A DNA stretch of 64,000 nucleotides from Streptomyces indicus. GTDB lineage: Bacteria; Actinomycetota; Actinomycetes; Streptomycetales; Streptomycetaceae. Made by a program: the position numbers and the translations under genes. How positions within the stretch are numbered: position 1 is the stretch's first letter; the number at the start of each line of letters is the position of its first letter. The stretch spans positions 930,001-994,000 of the forward strand of contig NZ_FNFF01000001.1 of the NCBI RefSeq assembly GCF_900100315.1. The letters are read 5' to 3'. Shown one piece after another: positions 7,973-17,607 of the stretch. Below the pieces are notes generated by a model. That model was given only the letters and a program-made list of their open reading frames with translations, had not been told where the DNA came from and searched no databases.

Positions 7973-8704
7973 TCAGCCGCCGGCCCGCAGCGCCACCAGC
8001 CGGAAGCGCGGCTCGTCCCGCCCCTCGTCCGGCCGCGGAAGGCCCTCGACCGCCTGTGCGAGCGCCTCGAGCTCGGGGCCTTGCGCCGCCACCCGCGTGC
8101 GGTAGCGCCCGGCGCGCAGCGCCTCGGCGACCGTCCGGGGAGACCGGCGCTGCCCCCGCCCGGTGAACCAGGTCTCGCCCGCGAAACCGAGCCCGTGTCT
8201 GCGGGCGAGCTCCAGGACATGCCCTGCCTCGTCCGCCGCAGGCCCGCGCCGATACGCCGCGAACAGCGCGTCGATGTCGGAGCCGACGTCGTGCCCCGCG
8301 TCCTTGTCGACCGTGGTCACGAAGACCCCGCCGTCCCGCAGCACCCGGGCGCACTCAGCGATCACGGGCTCGGCGTCGGGCAGCAGATGCAGCAGCCAGA
8401 CCGCGCTGACCGCGTCGAACGAACGGGAGGCGAACGGCAGGCGTCCGCCGTCCCCGAGCACCACCGATCCGGGCAGTCGCCCGGCCGCCCGTACCGCCAT
8501 CCCGAAGGCCGCGTCCACGCCCACGACCCGCAGCCCGGGCGCGGTGAGCCGTTCGGTCACGATCCCGGTGCCGCAGGCCACGTCGAGGAGCCTGCGGGCC
8601 CCGGCCGGCAGCAGCTCACGGACCGCCGCGGCGGCCGCTTCGGCCCGCGGCACACCGCCGCGCGTGCGGTCGTAGACGGCCGCTTCGGCCGTGTAGTCCA
8701 GCAC
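7973..8704 (-). CDS. Class I SAM-dependent methyltransferase
   Basis: This 243-residue enzyme has motif I LLDVACGTGIVTERL near 39-53, GVDAAFGM as the acidic-loop strand, and a FDAVSAVWLLHLL post-motif, as in the UbiE/Methyltransf_11 group. The substrate is unknown. The GTG start at 8704 directly abuts the stop of the pterin dehydratase gene (8705) on the same strand, so the two are likely co-transcribed. That pairing hints at small-molecule metabolism but does not identify the acceptor. The gene ends at 7973, 119 bases before the His-rich methyltransferase start. Confidence 0.85.
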   Translation of the reverse strand: MLDYTAEAAVYDRTRGGVPRAEAAAAAVRELLPAGARRLLDVACGTGIVTERLTAPGLRVVGVDAAFGMAVRAAGRLPGSVVLGDGGRLPFASRSFDAVSAVWLLHLLPDAEPVIAECARVLRDGGVFVTTVDKDAGHDVGSDIDALFAAYRRGPAADEAGHVLELARRHGLGFAGETWFTGRGQRRSPRTVAEALRAGRYRTRVAAQGPELEALAQAVEGLPRPDEGRDEPRFRLVALRAGG

Positions 8705-9010
8705 TCAGCTCGCTCCGTGTCCGGCCGCGAGCGCCTCCACGCGCTCGGCGAGCTCGAAGTCCTTCTCGGTGACGGTGCCGCCCGCGCTGTGCGTCTGCAC
8801 GGACAGGCCGACCGTGTTGTAGCCGAGCGTGAGGTCGGAGTGGTGGTCCAACTCCTCCTGGACCTGGGCGATATGGACCACCATCGCGGTGGCCGCGAAG
8901 TGCGAGCCGAGGCGGTAGGAGCGCTCGAGCCGGTCCTCGGCCAGCGACCAGCCGGGCAGTTCGCGCAGGCGGTCCTCGATGTCCTTCTGCGAGAGCGGTT
9001 CGACAGCCAT
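8705..9010 (-). CDS. 4a-hydroxytetrahydrobiopterin dehydratase (PCD/DCoH family)
   Basis: This 101-residue protein matches the pterin-4a-carbinolamine dehydratase pattern: Glu52-x3-His56-His57-Ser58, Tyr64, His74, then an aspartate. The enzyme dehydrates 4a-hydroxytetrahydropterin, regenerating the cofactor of aromatic amino acid hydroxylases. No hydroxylase is nearby, so in this organism it may serve elsewhere or have another role. GGAG precedes the ATG by seven bases. The gene diverges from the MmyB-type regulator and is followed, with no gap, by a methyltransferase. Confidence 0.9.
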   Translation of the reverse strand: MAVEPLSQKDIEDRLRELPGWSLAEDRLERSYRLGSHFAATAMVVHIAQVQEELDHHSDLTLGYNTVGLSVQTHSAGGTVTEKDFELAERVEALAAGHGAS

Positions 9011-9087
9011 GACGTACTCCTCAGATCCGCGTCGGTTTCGCGACCGGCCACCTTCAGCCTGCCATACACCTGCGACAACGGATGCTC

Positions 9088-9093
9088 TACGGT
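9088..9093 (+). promoter_or_regulatory. Candidate -10 of a leaderless transcript
   Basis: TACGGT lies seven bases before the ATG at 9101, and no Shine-Dalgarno sequence is visible. Confidence 0.45.
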
Positions 9094-9100
9094 CGTACGC

Positions 9101-9928
9101 ATGACTCCTGCCGCCGGTACGGCCTCCGCCCGCACCAAGCAGACCGCCCCGGCGAAGGGCGCGGGTCCGCTGCTGCGCGCCTGGCGCGAGCAGCGGCGCA
9201 TCAGCCAGCTCGAACTGGCCCTGCGGGCCGACTCGTCGGCCCGGCACATCAGCTTCGTGGAGACGGGCCGGTCCCGCCCGAGCGAGGAGTTCCTGCTCCG
9301 CATCGCGGACCACCTGGAGATCCCCGTACGGGAGCGCAACGCGCTGTTCCTGGCGGCCGGTTACGCCCCGCACTACCCGGAGACCCCGCTGGACGAGCTG
9401 AGCACGCTGCGCGAGGGCCTGGAACAGCTCCTCCAGGGTTACGAGCCGTATCCGGCCCTGATCGTGGACGCCACGTACAACGTGGTCGCCGCGAACCGCG
9501 GTATCGCGATGCTCATGGACGGCCTGGGCGAGGAGGTGCTCACGGCGCCGCTGAACGCCATGCGCCTGACCCTCCACCCCCGCGGCCTCGCCCCGAGGAT
9601 CCGCAATCTCGCGGAGTGGCGCGGCCATCTGCTGCACCAGATGGAGCGGCAGATCGCCCTGCACCGCTCGGACGCGCTGCGCGAGCTGTACGAGGAGGTG
9701 GCGGCGTACCCGGTCGAGAACCCGGGTGAGAGCGCGGTGGACAACTCCCCCGTCGCCTACGTCGCCCTGCCGCTCCAGCTCGACCACGACGGCCGCACCC
9801 TCTCCTTCATCTCGTCGATCTCGACGTTCAACACACCCATGGACGTGACCGTCGCCGAGCTGGCCGTCGAGACGCTGCTCCCGGCCGACCCGGCGACGGT
9901 CAAGTACCTTCAGTCGCTGCTCCCTTGA
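9101..9928 (+). CDS. XRE-family regulator with MmyB-like ligand-binding domain
   Basis: This 275-residue DNA-binding protein has an N-terminal helix-turn-helix (about 25-80, including QLELALRADSSARHISFVE and a TGRSRPSEEF turn). A C-terminal PAS-like MmyB domain follows (about 95-270, with GYEPYPALIVDATYNVVAAN). Members of this family regulate adjacent oxidoreductase or dehydrogenase genes and bind fatty-acid-like ligands. No such target is obvious here; the divergent neighbour is the pterin dehydratase. The start at 9101 is supported by the -10-like TACGGT seven bases upstream. Confidence 0.88.
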   Translation: MTPAAGTASARTKQTAPAKGAGPLLRAWREQRRISQLELALRADSSARHISFVETGRSRPSEEFLLRIADHLEIPVRERNALFLAAGYAPHYPETPLDELSTLREGLEQLLQGYEPYPALIVDATYNVVAANRGIAMLMDGLGEEVLTAPLNAMRLTLHPRGLAPRIRNLAEWRGHLLHQMERQIALHRSDALRELYEEVAAYPVENPGESAVDNSPVAYVALPLQLDHDGRTLSFISSISTFNTPMDVTVAELAVETLLPADPATVKYLQSLLP

Positions 9929-9934
9929 CCTTCC

Positions 9935-10363
9935 TCAGCTCCTGGTCATCGCGCGCAGCGCGGTGTACTGGAGCGCCGCGAACCCGGCCACGGTGACGGC
10001 CTGCATCGGGATCCACACGGTTCCCGCGGTGCTGGGACTGAACCACACGACGAGCGCGACCAGACTCATCACCGCCCACGCGAGGTTGATCTCGACCACG
10101 GCGCGCACGGGCAGCACGGGCGGCCGCTGCCGCGCGGCGAGCAGCCCCACCCCCGCCGCGAACACCACGAGCCCGGCACCGAGCGCGAGCAGCAGCCCGG
10201 ACCCGACCCCGAGCAGACGCCCGAGCGGCCCGTTGGCGAGCACATAGGCCAGCCCGTTCGCCCCGGTCACCACAGCGTCCAGACCGAGGAAAAGCCGCAG
10301 CGCGGCACGGGGCTCACGGGTGCGCAGGGGACCGGCGAGGGGGGCCATCGACGAAGCGGACAT
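9935..10363 (-). CDS. Small integral membrane protein, four predicted helices
   Basis: This 142-residue hydrophobic protein has four likely membrane spans at about 22-42, 48-75, 90-110 and 115-135. It has short charged loops and a basic C-terminus. I do not recognise a catalytic motif; it resembles generic actinobacterial DoxX/SPW-like small membrane proteins only in size and topology. GGAGGT sits eight bases before the ATG. It diverges from the ABC/FtsX exporter operon, and the 266-base gap between them holds two palindromes, so the units may be co-regulated. It converges with the MmyB-type gene with only six bases between stops. Confidence 0.75.
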   Translation of the reverse strand: MSASSMAPLAGPLRTREPRAALRLFLGLDAVVTGANGLAYVLANGPLGRLLGVGSGLLLALGAGLVVFAAGVGLLAARQRPPVLPVRAVVEINLAWAVMSLVALVVWFSPSTAGTVWIPMQAVTVAGFAALQYTALRAMTRS

Positions 10364-10491
10364 GAGATCAACCTCCGAGGCGATACGGGGACGTACGGGC
10401 AGACGCTGCGAACGGGGCCGACCGCCGAGACCGAGTGCGCGGCCTCGGTGGCCGGTGCGTCCACCTTGGCGGGCAGGGGGTGGGGTGGTCG

Positions 10492-10508
10492 ATTACGTCG
10501 GAGGTAAT
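10492..10508. promoter_or_regulatory. Operator-like inverted repeat ATTAC-N7-GTAAT
   Basis: Perfect five-base arms, unusually A/T rich for this DNA, lie between the divergent membrane protein and ABC exporter genes. The regulator is unknown. Confidence 0.4.
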
Positions 10509-10522
10509 GCGAGCGCCCATGC

Positions 10523-10544
10523 GGGGTGGAGCGGGCTACACCCC
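10523..10544. promoter_or_regulatory. 22-bp near-palindrome, copy A
   Basis: Arms GGGGTG/CACCCC and AGC/GCT surround a GG centre with one mismatched pair. The 22 bases from 10522 to 10543 are identical to 17477-17498. It lies about 85 bases before the ABC ATPase start. Confidence 0.65.
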
Positions 10545-10629
10545 AGGTGGGGAGTCTGCTGGCTCGTCCGGGACGGGGGCTGGTTGCGACCGTTTTCCTG
10601 TCAGTGCTCGGCTCAGGAAGGCGGACGGG

Positions 10630-11438
<809 letters not shown>

Positions 11439-11442
<4 letters not shown>

Positions 11443-13976
11443 GCAAGGCCTCCTCTCTCCTTGCGGCCCGCGGGCGGCAAGCGCACCGCCGGGCCTGGTA
11501 CGCGGTCGTCGCCGCGCTGGTGCTGACCTCCACGCTGCTCGGCACGTTCGCCCTCATGATCGGAGCGACCGCGCTCGGGCACGCGCGCGTGGAGCGCTAC
11601 GCGGGGGCGCCGGTCGTGGTGGCCGGCGATCAGACCACGCGGTACACCGCCAAGCCGTGGGGCTCGGACCCCGAGACCGTGACGGCGGCGCTCACCGAGC
11701 GGGTCCGGGTGCCCGCGACCGCCCTCGATGTGCTGCGGAAGGTGGACGGGGTACGGGCGGCCGTACCCGATGTGGTCGTGCCGGTCGTGCCGGTCGCGGC
11801 TCCGGGTGCCCGTGACCGGCTCGACGGACGGCCGTGGCAGGCCGCCCAGTTGGGTCCGTACCGGCTGCTGGAAGGGCGCGCGCCCGCGAAGGCCGGTGAG
11901 GTCGTCGTCTCCGGGCGGCAGGGCGACGGCACCTCGCCGGGCGACCAGGTGCGACTGCGGGCGGGCGGCACCGTCCGTACGTACACGGTCGTCGGTGTCG
12001 CCGAGGGGGAGGAAAGTGTCTACTTCACCGGGGCGCAGGTCCGCGCGCTCGCGGGTGACCGCGGTGCGGAGGCCGACGCGATCGGGCTGCTGCCCCAATC
12101 CGGCGTCGGAGCAGGCGAGTTGTACGAGCGTGCGCGTGCCGCACTGGACGAGGCCGGTGTCCGTGATGTCAGCGCTTCGGAGCGCGCCGAGGGCGACGCG
12201 CGGCCGCTGCGCGTCCTGACCGGTGACGGGCGAGGTCTGGCCGAGCATCTGGACGCTCCCGCCGCGCGGAGCGGCGCCTTGGAGATGCTGGCCTCCGTGG
12301 CCGCCTCCGTCGTCCTGATCGCACTGCTGGTGATCTCCTCCCTGGTGGCCCAGGCCCTGCGGCAACGCGCGGGCGAGCTGGCCCTGTTGCGTGCGGTGGG
12401 CGCCGCACCGCGCCAGCTGCGCGCCGCGGCCGGGCGTGAGGTGCTGCGCGTGGCGGTGCGTCCGGCGCTGGCGGGTGCGCTGCTGTCCGTGCCCGCGTTC
12501 CTGGGTCTTCTGCACCTGCTGCGCGGCGGCGGTGCGCTACCCTCGGGGCTCGAACTCCCCACCCCTGCCTGGCTGTTCGCGGCCCCCGTCGTGACGGCCG
12601 GTCTCACGATCGGTGCCGCACGCCTGACCGCGTTCTTCGGCTGCGCACGGGCCGCCCGGATCCGCCCGGCGCTGGCGCTCGGCGAGGCGCGGGGCGCGGC
12701 GGCGGATCCGGGACAGGGGCGTCGTATCGCCGGTGTCGTGCTGCTCGGCCTCGGCGTGAGCTCGGCGGGTGTGTCCGTGACACAGAGCGGGTCGGCGGCG
12801 GCGATGGCCGCCAGTACGGCGGCGCTCACGATGGTGATCGGCTGCGCGGTGCTCGGTCCGTGGATCGCGCGCGGTGCGCATGCGGCGGTGCGGCGCGTGC
12901 TGCGCCGGCGGGGGCCTCAAGGCAGGCTCGCGGCGGCCGAGTTGGGCGCACACCCGAGCCGCTTCGGTGCGGCGATCACGCCGATCGTGCTGGTGACGGC
13001 GTTCGTCGTGGTGCAGCTCGGTGCGGGGACCACGATGCAGCACGCCGGCGAGCGGCAGGCGAAGGCCGCGCTGCGGGCCGAGCTACAGGTGACCGGGGGC
13101 GCCGACGTGGCCGAGGTCCGGCGCATCCCCGGGGTCGGGGCCGCCACGGAGATCCTGCGCAGCACGGTGGTCGTGGCCGGCAAGGAGGCCGGCTCACCCC
13201 GGCTCGACCGGCTCCCCGTGCTCGGTGTCACACCCGCGGGCCTCACCCGGACCCTGGATCCGCAGCCCGTCGAGGGCTCGCTCGAGCGCTTGGGTCCCGG
13301 CACGGTCTCGGTGAGCGCCGACCGCGCCCGGGCGCAGGATCTGCACGTCGGTTCGCGGGTCACGGTGCGGTTCGGGGACGGCGTGCGGCGGTCCCTGAAG
13401 GTGGTGGCGGTGCATGAACGCGGCCTGGCCGTGGGCGAGTTCCTGTTCGCGCGCGCCGAACTGGCCCGGCATGTCACCTCCCCGTACGGCGGCGACGTGC
13501 TCGTGGCCACGGCCCCGGGTGCGGATGTCCCGGCCGTGCGCGAGCGCCTGAGCAGGTCCCTGGACCGCGAGGTGTCCGCGGCCCGGCCCGTCCACCTCAC
13601 CCTCCCCGACCAGGCGTTGAACGACCGGCTCGGCGGGATCGCCGTCGCCGCCATCGGCGGCTTCACGATGATCGCGGTCCTGAGCACCCTCACCCTGATC
13701 GGGGTGGGCCGCCGCCCCGGGCTGCGGCTGCTGCGCCGGGTCGGTGCCGGACGGCGGCAGGTCCGCGGGATGCTGCGCGCCGAGGCGGCCGTGATGACGC
13801 TGACCGGCCTGGTGGTGGGGACGGCGGTGGCGGCGGTACCGCTGCTCGCCTTCGCCTTCGCGACCGCCCGTACGCTCCCGTATCTCCCCCTCGCCCAAGC
13901 CGCGGCCATCGCGGCGGTCGTCACGGCGACGGCCTTCGCGGGCACGCTCCTGCCGACGCGCAGAGCCTCCGGGTGA
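11439..13976 (+). CDS. FtsX-family ABC transporter permease, two FtsX domains
   Basis: This 845-residue membrane protein starts with a short cytoplasmic segment and a transmembrane helix (about 22-48), then a large extracytoplasmic domain (50-275). A first FtsX block follows at about 285-410 and a further membrane region at 425-500. A second extracytoplasmic domain (530-720) precedes a C-terminal FtsX block (730-840). This duplicated layout is common in actinobacterial export systems paired with a MacB/LolD ATPase. The GTG start overlaps the ATPase stop. The substrate is not evident. A strong bidirectional hairpin follows the stop. Confidence 0.88.
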
Positions 13977-13990
13977 GCCGCATCCGCACC

Positions 13991-14025
13991 GCGCCGGGCA
14001 TCGCCATCCTCGCGATGCCCGGCGC
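13991..14025. terminator. Bidirectional terminator hairpin
   Basis: A perfect 14-bp stem (13991-14004 with 14012-14025) and a 7-base loop lie 15 bases after the FtsX gene stop. The hairpin faces the convergent aldo/keto reductase. Confidence 0.85.
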
Positions 14026-14119
14026 CGCGTCCCGGCGGTCGCTCGGCCCCGTTCGCCCCCGCGGCCGACCGACGCGACGCCGGGTGCCGCGCCCCGTACT
14101 CCCCGGCGCCCTGCCCCGC

Positions 14120-15106
14120 TCAGTGCGCGGCATCCAGCCGGGCCCGCTGGTCCGCGGAGAGTTCGAGATCGACCGCGGCCAGGTTCTCGTTCAGCTGGTC
14201 GAGCGAGGACGCGCCCGCGAGCGGGATCGTCGGGATGTCGCTGTCGATCAGCCAGGACAGGACGACCTGGTTGACGGTCGCGCCCGTCTCCTTCGCCACC
14301 TCGTCGAGCACGGCCCGGCGTGCGGTGGTGCCGGCGTGTTCGAGCGGGTAGTCCAGGGGCTTGTCGGCCCGGGTGTAGGCGCCGGCCAGGAGGGGGCTGT
14401 ACGCGACCAGGGTCAGCTCGGGATGGGCCCGCACGTAGCTCTGGAGCTCCCCCGTGAAGACCCCGATGTCGCCGTCCTGCGAGAGCTGGCCGGGGATGTC
14501 GGCGCGGCGGCGGAGATACGTGTGGTGGTACTGCAGCACCTCGTAGCCGGGCAGTCCCGCGGCGGCCGCGAGAGCGCGGGCCCGCTCCACCTTCCAGCCC
14601 CAGTGGTTGCTGACCCCGAGCAGGCCGACGGTGCCCTCCTCGACGAGGGCGGCGAACCCTTCGACGGTCTCCTGGAGCGGGGTCTTCGGATCCTCGATGT
14701 GGGCGTAAAGAAGATCCAGCTTCTCCACGCCGAGCCGTTCCCGGCTGGCCTCGGCGGACTCTCGGATCGTGCGGGCGCTCAGCCCTTCGGGGTTGTCGGT
14801 GTAGCTGGTGCCGGGGGCCAGGGGCCGGGCGCCGAGCTTGGTGGCGATGACGATCTCGTCGCCGATGCCGCGGCTGCGCCGCCAGTTGCCGAGGACGGTC
14901 TCGCTCTCGCCGCCCTGCGAACCGGTCTCCCAGAACGCGTAGTTGTCGGAGGTGTCGATGAAGGTGCCGCCCGCCTCGACGAACCGGTCGAGGAGCGCGA
15001 AGGCGGTGGCCTCGTCGGTACGGGTGCCGAACAGCATGGCCCCGAGGCTGAGCACGCTCACCTCGCGGCGGGTCGCCGGACTGCTGCCGATGGTGCGGTA
15101 ACGCAT
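14120..15106 (-). CDS. Aldo/keto reductase
   Basis: This 328-residue oxidoreductase carries the tetrad Asp51, Tyr56, Lys90 (VIATK) and His136 (LLYAHIED), and belongs to the larger-loop group of aldo/keto reductases (YajO/Tas-like). It should use NADPH to reduce a carbonyl substrate; the substrate is unknown. The ATG is preceded by GGGGAGGA. About 50-80 bases upstream is a promoter with a 19-base spacer and a GTGCAC centre, like those controlled by MerR-family proteins. No merR gene is visible in the window. It is transcribed toward the FtsX gene and separated from it by a strong hairpin. Confidence 0.9.
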   Translation of the reverse strand: MRYRTIGSSPATRREVSVLSLGAMLFGTRTDEATAFALLDRFVEAGGTFIDTSDNYAFWETGSQGGESETVLGNWRRSRGIGDEIVIATKLGARPLAPGTSYTDNPEGLSARTIRESAEASRERLGVEKLDLLYAHIEDPKTPLQETVEGFAALVEEGTVGLLGVSNHWGWKVERARALAAAAGLPGYEVLQYHHTYLRRRADIPGQLSQDGDIGVFTGELQSYVRAHPELTLVAYSPLLAGAYTRADKPLDYPLEHAGTTARRAVLDEVAKETGATVNQVVLSWLIDSDIPTIPLAGASSLDQLNENLAAVDLELSADQRARLDAAH

Positions 15107-15152
15107 GGGTGTCCTCCCCGGTGGACCGCGGTGTGCGGTGCCTGTGCCGAGG

Positions 15153-15183
15153 AGTCTGCGTGTTGAAGTGCACGCGAAGGCAA
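15153..15183 (-). promoter_or_regulatory. MerR-type promoter of the aldo/keto reductase
   Basis: On the minus strand, -35 TTGCCT (complement of 15178-15183) and -10 CAGACT (complement of 15153-15158) are separated by 19 bases with GTGCAC in the spacer. A 19-bp spacer is the hallmark of MerR-activated promoters. Confidence 0.5.
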
Positions 15184-15377
15184 GGGAGTTCGCGAACGAA
15201 GCCGGCGCCTCGGCCGTCGAGGCGGGCGAGGGGCCTCAGCGGTCGAGGCACGCGAGCGGCCCGCCGGCCGTGCGGGCGGTCGAGGCACACTAGGGACCCG
15301 TGGGCCGCTGGGGCGGACTCGACCCCCGGCCGTCGCCGCAGGCCGGTGGGCGCGGCGGCCGAAGCAGCCGTGCAGTC

Positions 15378-16022
15378 TCAGGCGTTGAGGTACGCGAGCA
15401 CCGCCCGCACCCGCCGGTGTCCGCCGTCCGTCGGCGGCAGCTCCAGCTTCGCGAACACGTTCCCGATGTGCTTGTGCACCGAACGCTCGGTGATCACCAG
15501 GGACTTGGCGATGGTCGCGTTGTCGTGCCCCTCCGCCATCAGGTGCAGGACCTCGCGTTCACGCGGGGTCAGGGACTCCAGGGGCGAGTCCTGGCGGCGG
15601 CGCGAGAGCAGCTCGGTGACCACCTCGGGGTCGAGCGCGGTACCGCCCGACGCGACCCGCTCAAGGGCGTCGAGGAACTCGTCCACGCGCCCGACCCGGT
15701 CCTTGAGCAGATAGCCCACGCCGCGCGCACCCCCGCCGAGCAACTCGGCAGCGTATGTCTCCTCGACGTACTGGGAGAGGACGAGCACGGGCAGGTCGGG
15801 CAGCGACTCGCGGGCCGTGAGCGCCGCCCGCAGCCCTTCGTCGCGGAAGCCGGGCGGCATCCGCACGTCCAGCACCGCGACGTCGGGGCGGTGCTGGAGG
15901 AGCAGCGGCAGGATCTCGGGGCCGGTGGCGGCGACGCCGGCGACCTCGTGGCCCGCCGACTGCAGGAGCAGCACGAGGCCCTCGCGCAACAGGGCGTTGT
16001 CCTCGGCGATCACCACGCGCAC
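15378..16022 (-). CDS. NarL/LuxR-type response regulator
   Basis: This 214-residue regulator has a receiver domain (1-120; acidic pocket Glu7-Asp8, phospho-acceptor Asp52 in AVLDVRM, Lys in YLLKDRV). A C-terminal LuxR helix-turn-helix follows (about 150-205, LTPREREVLHLMAEG and ITERSVHKHIGNVFAKL). Its GTG start overlaps the histidine kinase gene by 13 bases, so the two form a cognate pair. Regulatory targets are unknown. The 22-bp palindrome in front of this operon and of the ABC/FtsX exporter is a candidate binding site. There is a 271-base gap to the reductase at 15106, in which I see only the MerR-type promoter and a 13-base direct repeat (15239-15251, 15276-15288). Confidence 0.9.
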   Translation of the reverse strand: MRVVIAEDNALLREGLVLLLQSAGHEVAGVAATGPEILPLLLQHRPDVAVLDVRMPPGFRDEGLRAALTARESLPDLPVLVLSQYVEETYAAELLGGGARGVGYLLKDRVGRVDEFLDALERVASGGTALDPEVVTELLSRRRQDSPLESLTPREREVLHLMAEGHDNATIAKSLVITERSVHKHIGNVFAKLELPPTDGGHRRVRAVLAYLNA

Positions 16023-17188
16023 GGCAGCTCCACTTCGATCTCGGTCGGCCCTCCGACGGGGCTGGTCAGGCTCACCCTGCCATCGAGGGCCGCGACCCTG
16101 CGCCGCACCCCGAGCAGTCCGCTGCCGGCCGACTCGTCCGCTCCCCCGCACCCGTGGTCGCGCACGAGGACGCGGAGCTTCATGGGGGTGCGCGCCAGCT
16201 CGACCTCCGCGCGGGTGGCGCCGCTGTGCTTGGCCGCGTTGGTGAGGGCCTCGGCGACCACGAAGTACGCGGCGGCCTCGACGGCGGCAGGGGCGCGGGG
16301 CCCGTCCGCCACACCGTCCGCGGACACGTCCACGGAGAGCCCGCTGGAGGCGGCGAGGGCGCGCACGGCGCCGTCGAGGCCGCGGTCGGTGAGCACGGGC
16401 GGATGGATGCCGCGCACGACGTGCCGCAGTTCGGCGAGGGCCTGCTCGGCCTGGTCCTGGGCGTCGTCGAGGAGTTTGCGCGCGGCTTCGGGGTCGCGCT
16501 CGTAGGCGCGTTTGGCGAGCCCGATCCGCATGGAGAGGGCCACGAGGCGGGCCTGGGCGCCGTCGTGCAGATCGCGCTCGATCCGGCGCAGCTCGGCCCC
16601 GTGCGCGGCGACGGCGCCCGCGCGCGTGGCGGTGAGCTGTTCCACGCGCTGGACGAGGTCGGCGCCGGGCGGCGGCTGGAGCAGCGCGCGCGACCAGGAG
16701 CAGGACAGATCGGCGAGCACGTCGAAGACGGGCAGCACGACGGGCCGCCGCCCGAGCACCCCGCACCAGATGCCGTCCACGAGGACCGCCGGCACCCAGA
16801 GGATCAGGGCCAGGTAGCTCAGGATCAGGCCGTACAGAAGCTGGGCGAGGACCCAGCGCAGGTCGCGGTAGGTGGCCGGGTCCGTGGTGGCGTGGCGCAG
16901 CCGCTCGGCCAGCGGACCGGTCAGCGGCAGATACGCCTCGGGCACGCCCTCGCCCGCACGGGCCGCGACCCGGCGCCGCTCGAAGGAGGCGAAGCGCCGC
17001 ACGGTCTGCACGGTCTCGGGCAGCAGGCCGGCGCCGACGACGAGCAGCGTGGCGGCAAGGCCGAGCAGGATGAGCCCGAGCATCACGTAGCAGGCGATGC
17101 TGAGCGCGGCGCCCACGAGCAGGTGCCGGGTGGCGCGCCAGGCGCGCCCCACTGCCGCGTCCATGCTCGTCCGCCCCGCTCCGTCCAT
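16010..17188 (-). CDS. Sensor histidine kinase, NarL-type partner
   Basis: This 392-residue membrane kinase has two hydrophobic segments near 22-55 and a further pair near 115-145. A HisKA_3 dimerisation domain follows with the phospho-acceptor in ERDLHDGAQARL (about 205). The ATPase domain has an N-box EALTNAAKHSG near 310 and a G-box SAGSGLLGVRRRV near 355. I see no nitrate-sensing P-box, so the signal is unknown. The ATG at 17188 is preferred over 17194 because TAGCCT lies exactly seven bases upstream of it, a layout repeated at several leaderless genes here. It overlaps the response regulator. Confidence 0.88.
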   Translation of the reverse strand: MDGAGRTSMDAAVGRAWRATRHLLVGAALSIACYVMLGLILLGLAATLLVVGAGLLPETVQTVRRFASFERRRVAARAGEGVPEAYLPLTGPLAERLRHATTDPATYRDLRWVLAQLLYGLILSYLALILWVPAVLVDGIWCGVLGRRPVVLPVFDVLADLSCSWSRALLQPPPGADLVQRVEQLTATRAGAVAAHGAELRRIERDLHDGAQARLVALSMRIGLAKRAYERDPEAARKLLDDAQDQAEQALAELRHVVRGIHPPVLTDRGLDGAVRALAASSGLSVDVSADGVADGPRAPAAVEAAAYFVVAEALTNAAKHSGATRAEVELARTPMKLRVLVRDHGCGGADESAGSGLLGVRRRVAALDGRVSLTSPVGGPTEIEVELPCAW

Positions 17189-17195
17189 GGTCATC

Positions 17196-17201
17196 AGGCT
17201 A
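17196..17201 (-). promoter_or_regulatory. Candidate -10 of a leaderless kinase transcript
   Basis: TAGCCT on the minus strand is followed by seven bases and the ATG at 17188. It lies between the small membrane gene stop and the kinase. Confidence 0.4.
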
Positions 17202-17219
17202 GTCGGCCGCCCGGGCCGC

Positions 17220-17387
17220 TCAGACCTGCGGCTTGTCGCGCAGCAGCCACAGGCCCACGGCGGAGGCGAGGAGGACGACGCCGGTGGGGATCGACACGGC
17301 GACCTGGGTCGCGCCCTCCCACAGGAAGCTGCTGGAGACGTTGACGACCAGGGCGGCGACGAGCACCAGCCAGAGCAGGGGCTTCAT
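17220..17387 (-). CDS. Small two-helix membrane protein
   Basis: This 55-residue protein is almost entirely two membrane helices (about 3-22 and 28-48) joined by a short loop and ending RDKPQV. It starts at an ATG with GGAG six bases upstream. It precedes the sensor kinase by 31 bases on the same strand and could be an accessory to it, but no known family is recognised. The 220 bases upstream, shared with narG, contain the second copy of the 22-bp palindrome. Confidence 0.7.
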   Translation of the reverse strand: MKPLLWLVLVAALVVNVSSSFLWEGATQVAVSIPTGVVLLASAVGLWLLRDKPQV

Positions 17388-17477
17388 GAGGAACTCCGGG
17401 GGTTCGGAACGGTGGCTTGCCTGACCCATCCTTCCTGGGGCGGAGCGGCCGCCACGACGGTGCCCGCTGGTGGATCC

Positions 17478-17499
17478 GGGGTGGAGCGGGCTACACCCT
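17478..17499. promoter_or_regulatory. 22-bp near-palindrome, copy B
   Basis: It is identical to copy A over 22 bases (17477-17498). It lies between the small-membrane-protein/two-component operon and narG, 90 bases from the former start and 109 from the latter. Confidence 0.65.
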
Positions 17500-17554
17500 C
17501 GTACGGGTTGCCCGACATGTGCCCTTCGTCCCACGGGCTTACCGTCGGCTCATA

Positions 17555-17587
17555 CGTGTCCGCACGCGACATCCGTGTCCGCACGCG
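17555..17587. repeat. Two 14-bp direct repeats upstream of narG
   Basis: cgtgtccgcacgcg occurs at 17555-17568 and 17574-17587, a 19-base period. The repeats lie immediately before the narG ribosome-binding site and could be tandem operator half-sites. Confidence 0.55.
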
Positions 17588-17607
17588 CCGACCGAGGGAG
17601 CCGAGCG

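Noticed and set aside
6609..10492. A shared 14-base ggtggggtggtcga at 6609-6622 and 10479-10492
   Set aside because: It is short, G/T rich and not palindromic, so chance similarity in promoter-like DNA is likely.
13194..15290. A 698-residue minus-strand frame across the FtsX and reductase genes
   Set aside because: Its Arg/Gly/Pro-rich product spans a strong terminator and lies antisense to one real gene and out of frame with the other.
15378..17188. The two-component system as a nitrate-sensing NarX-NarL pair because it faces narG
   Set aside because: The kinase has no visible nitrate-sensing motif, and the NarL-type output domain is shared by most Streptomyces LuxR-type regulators.
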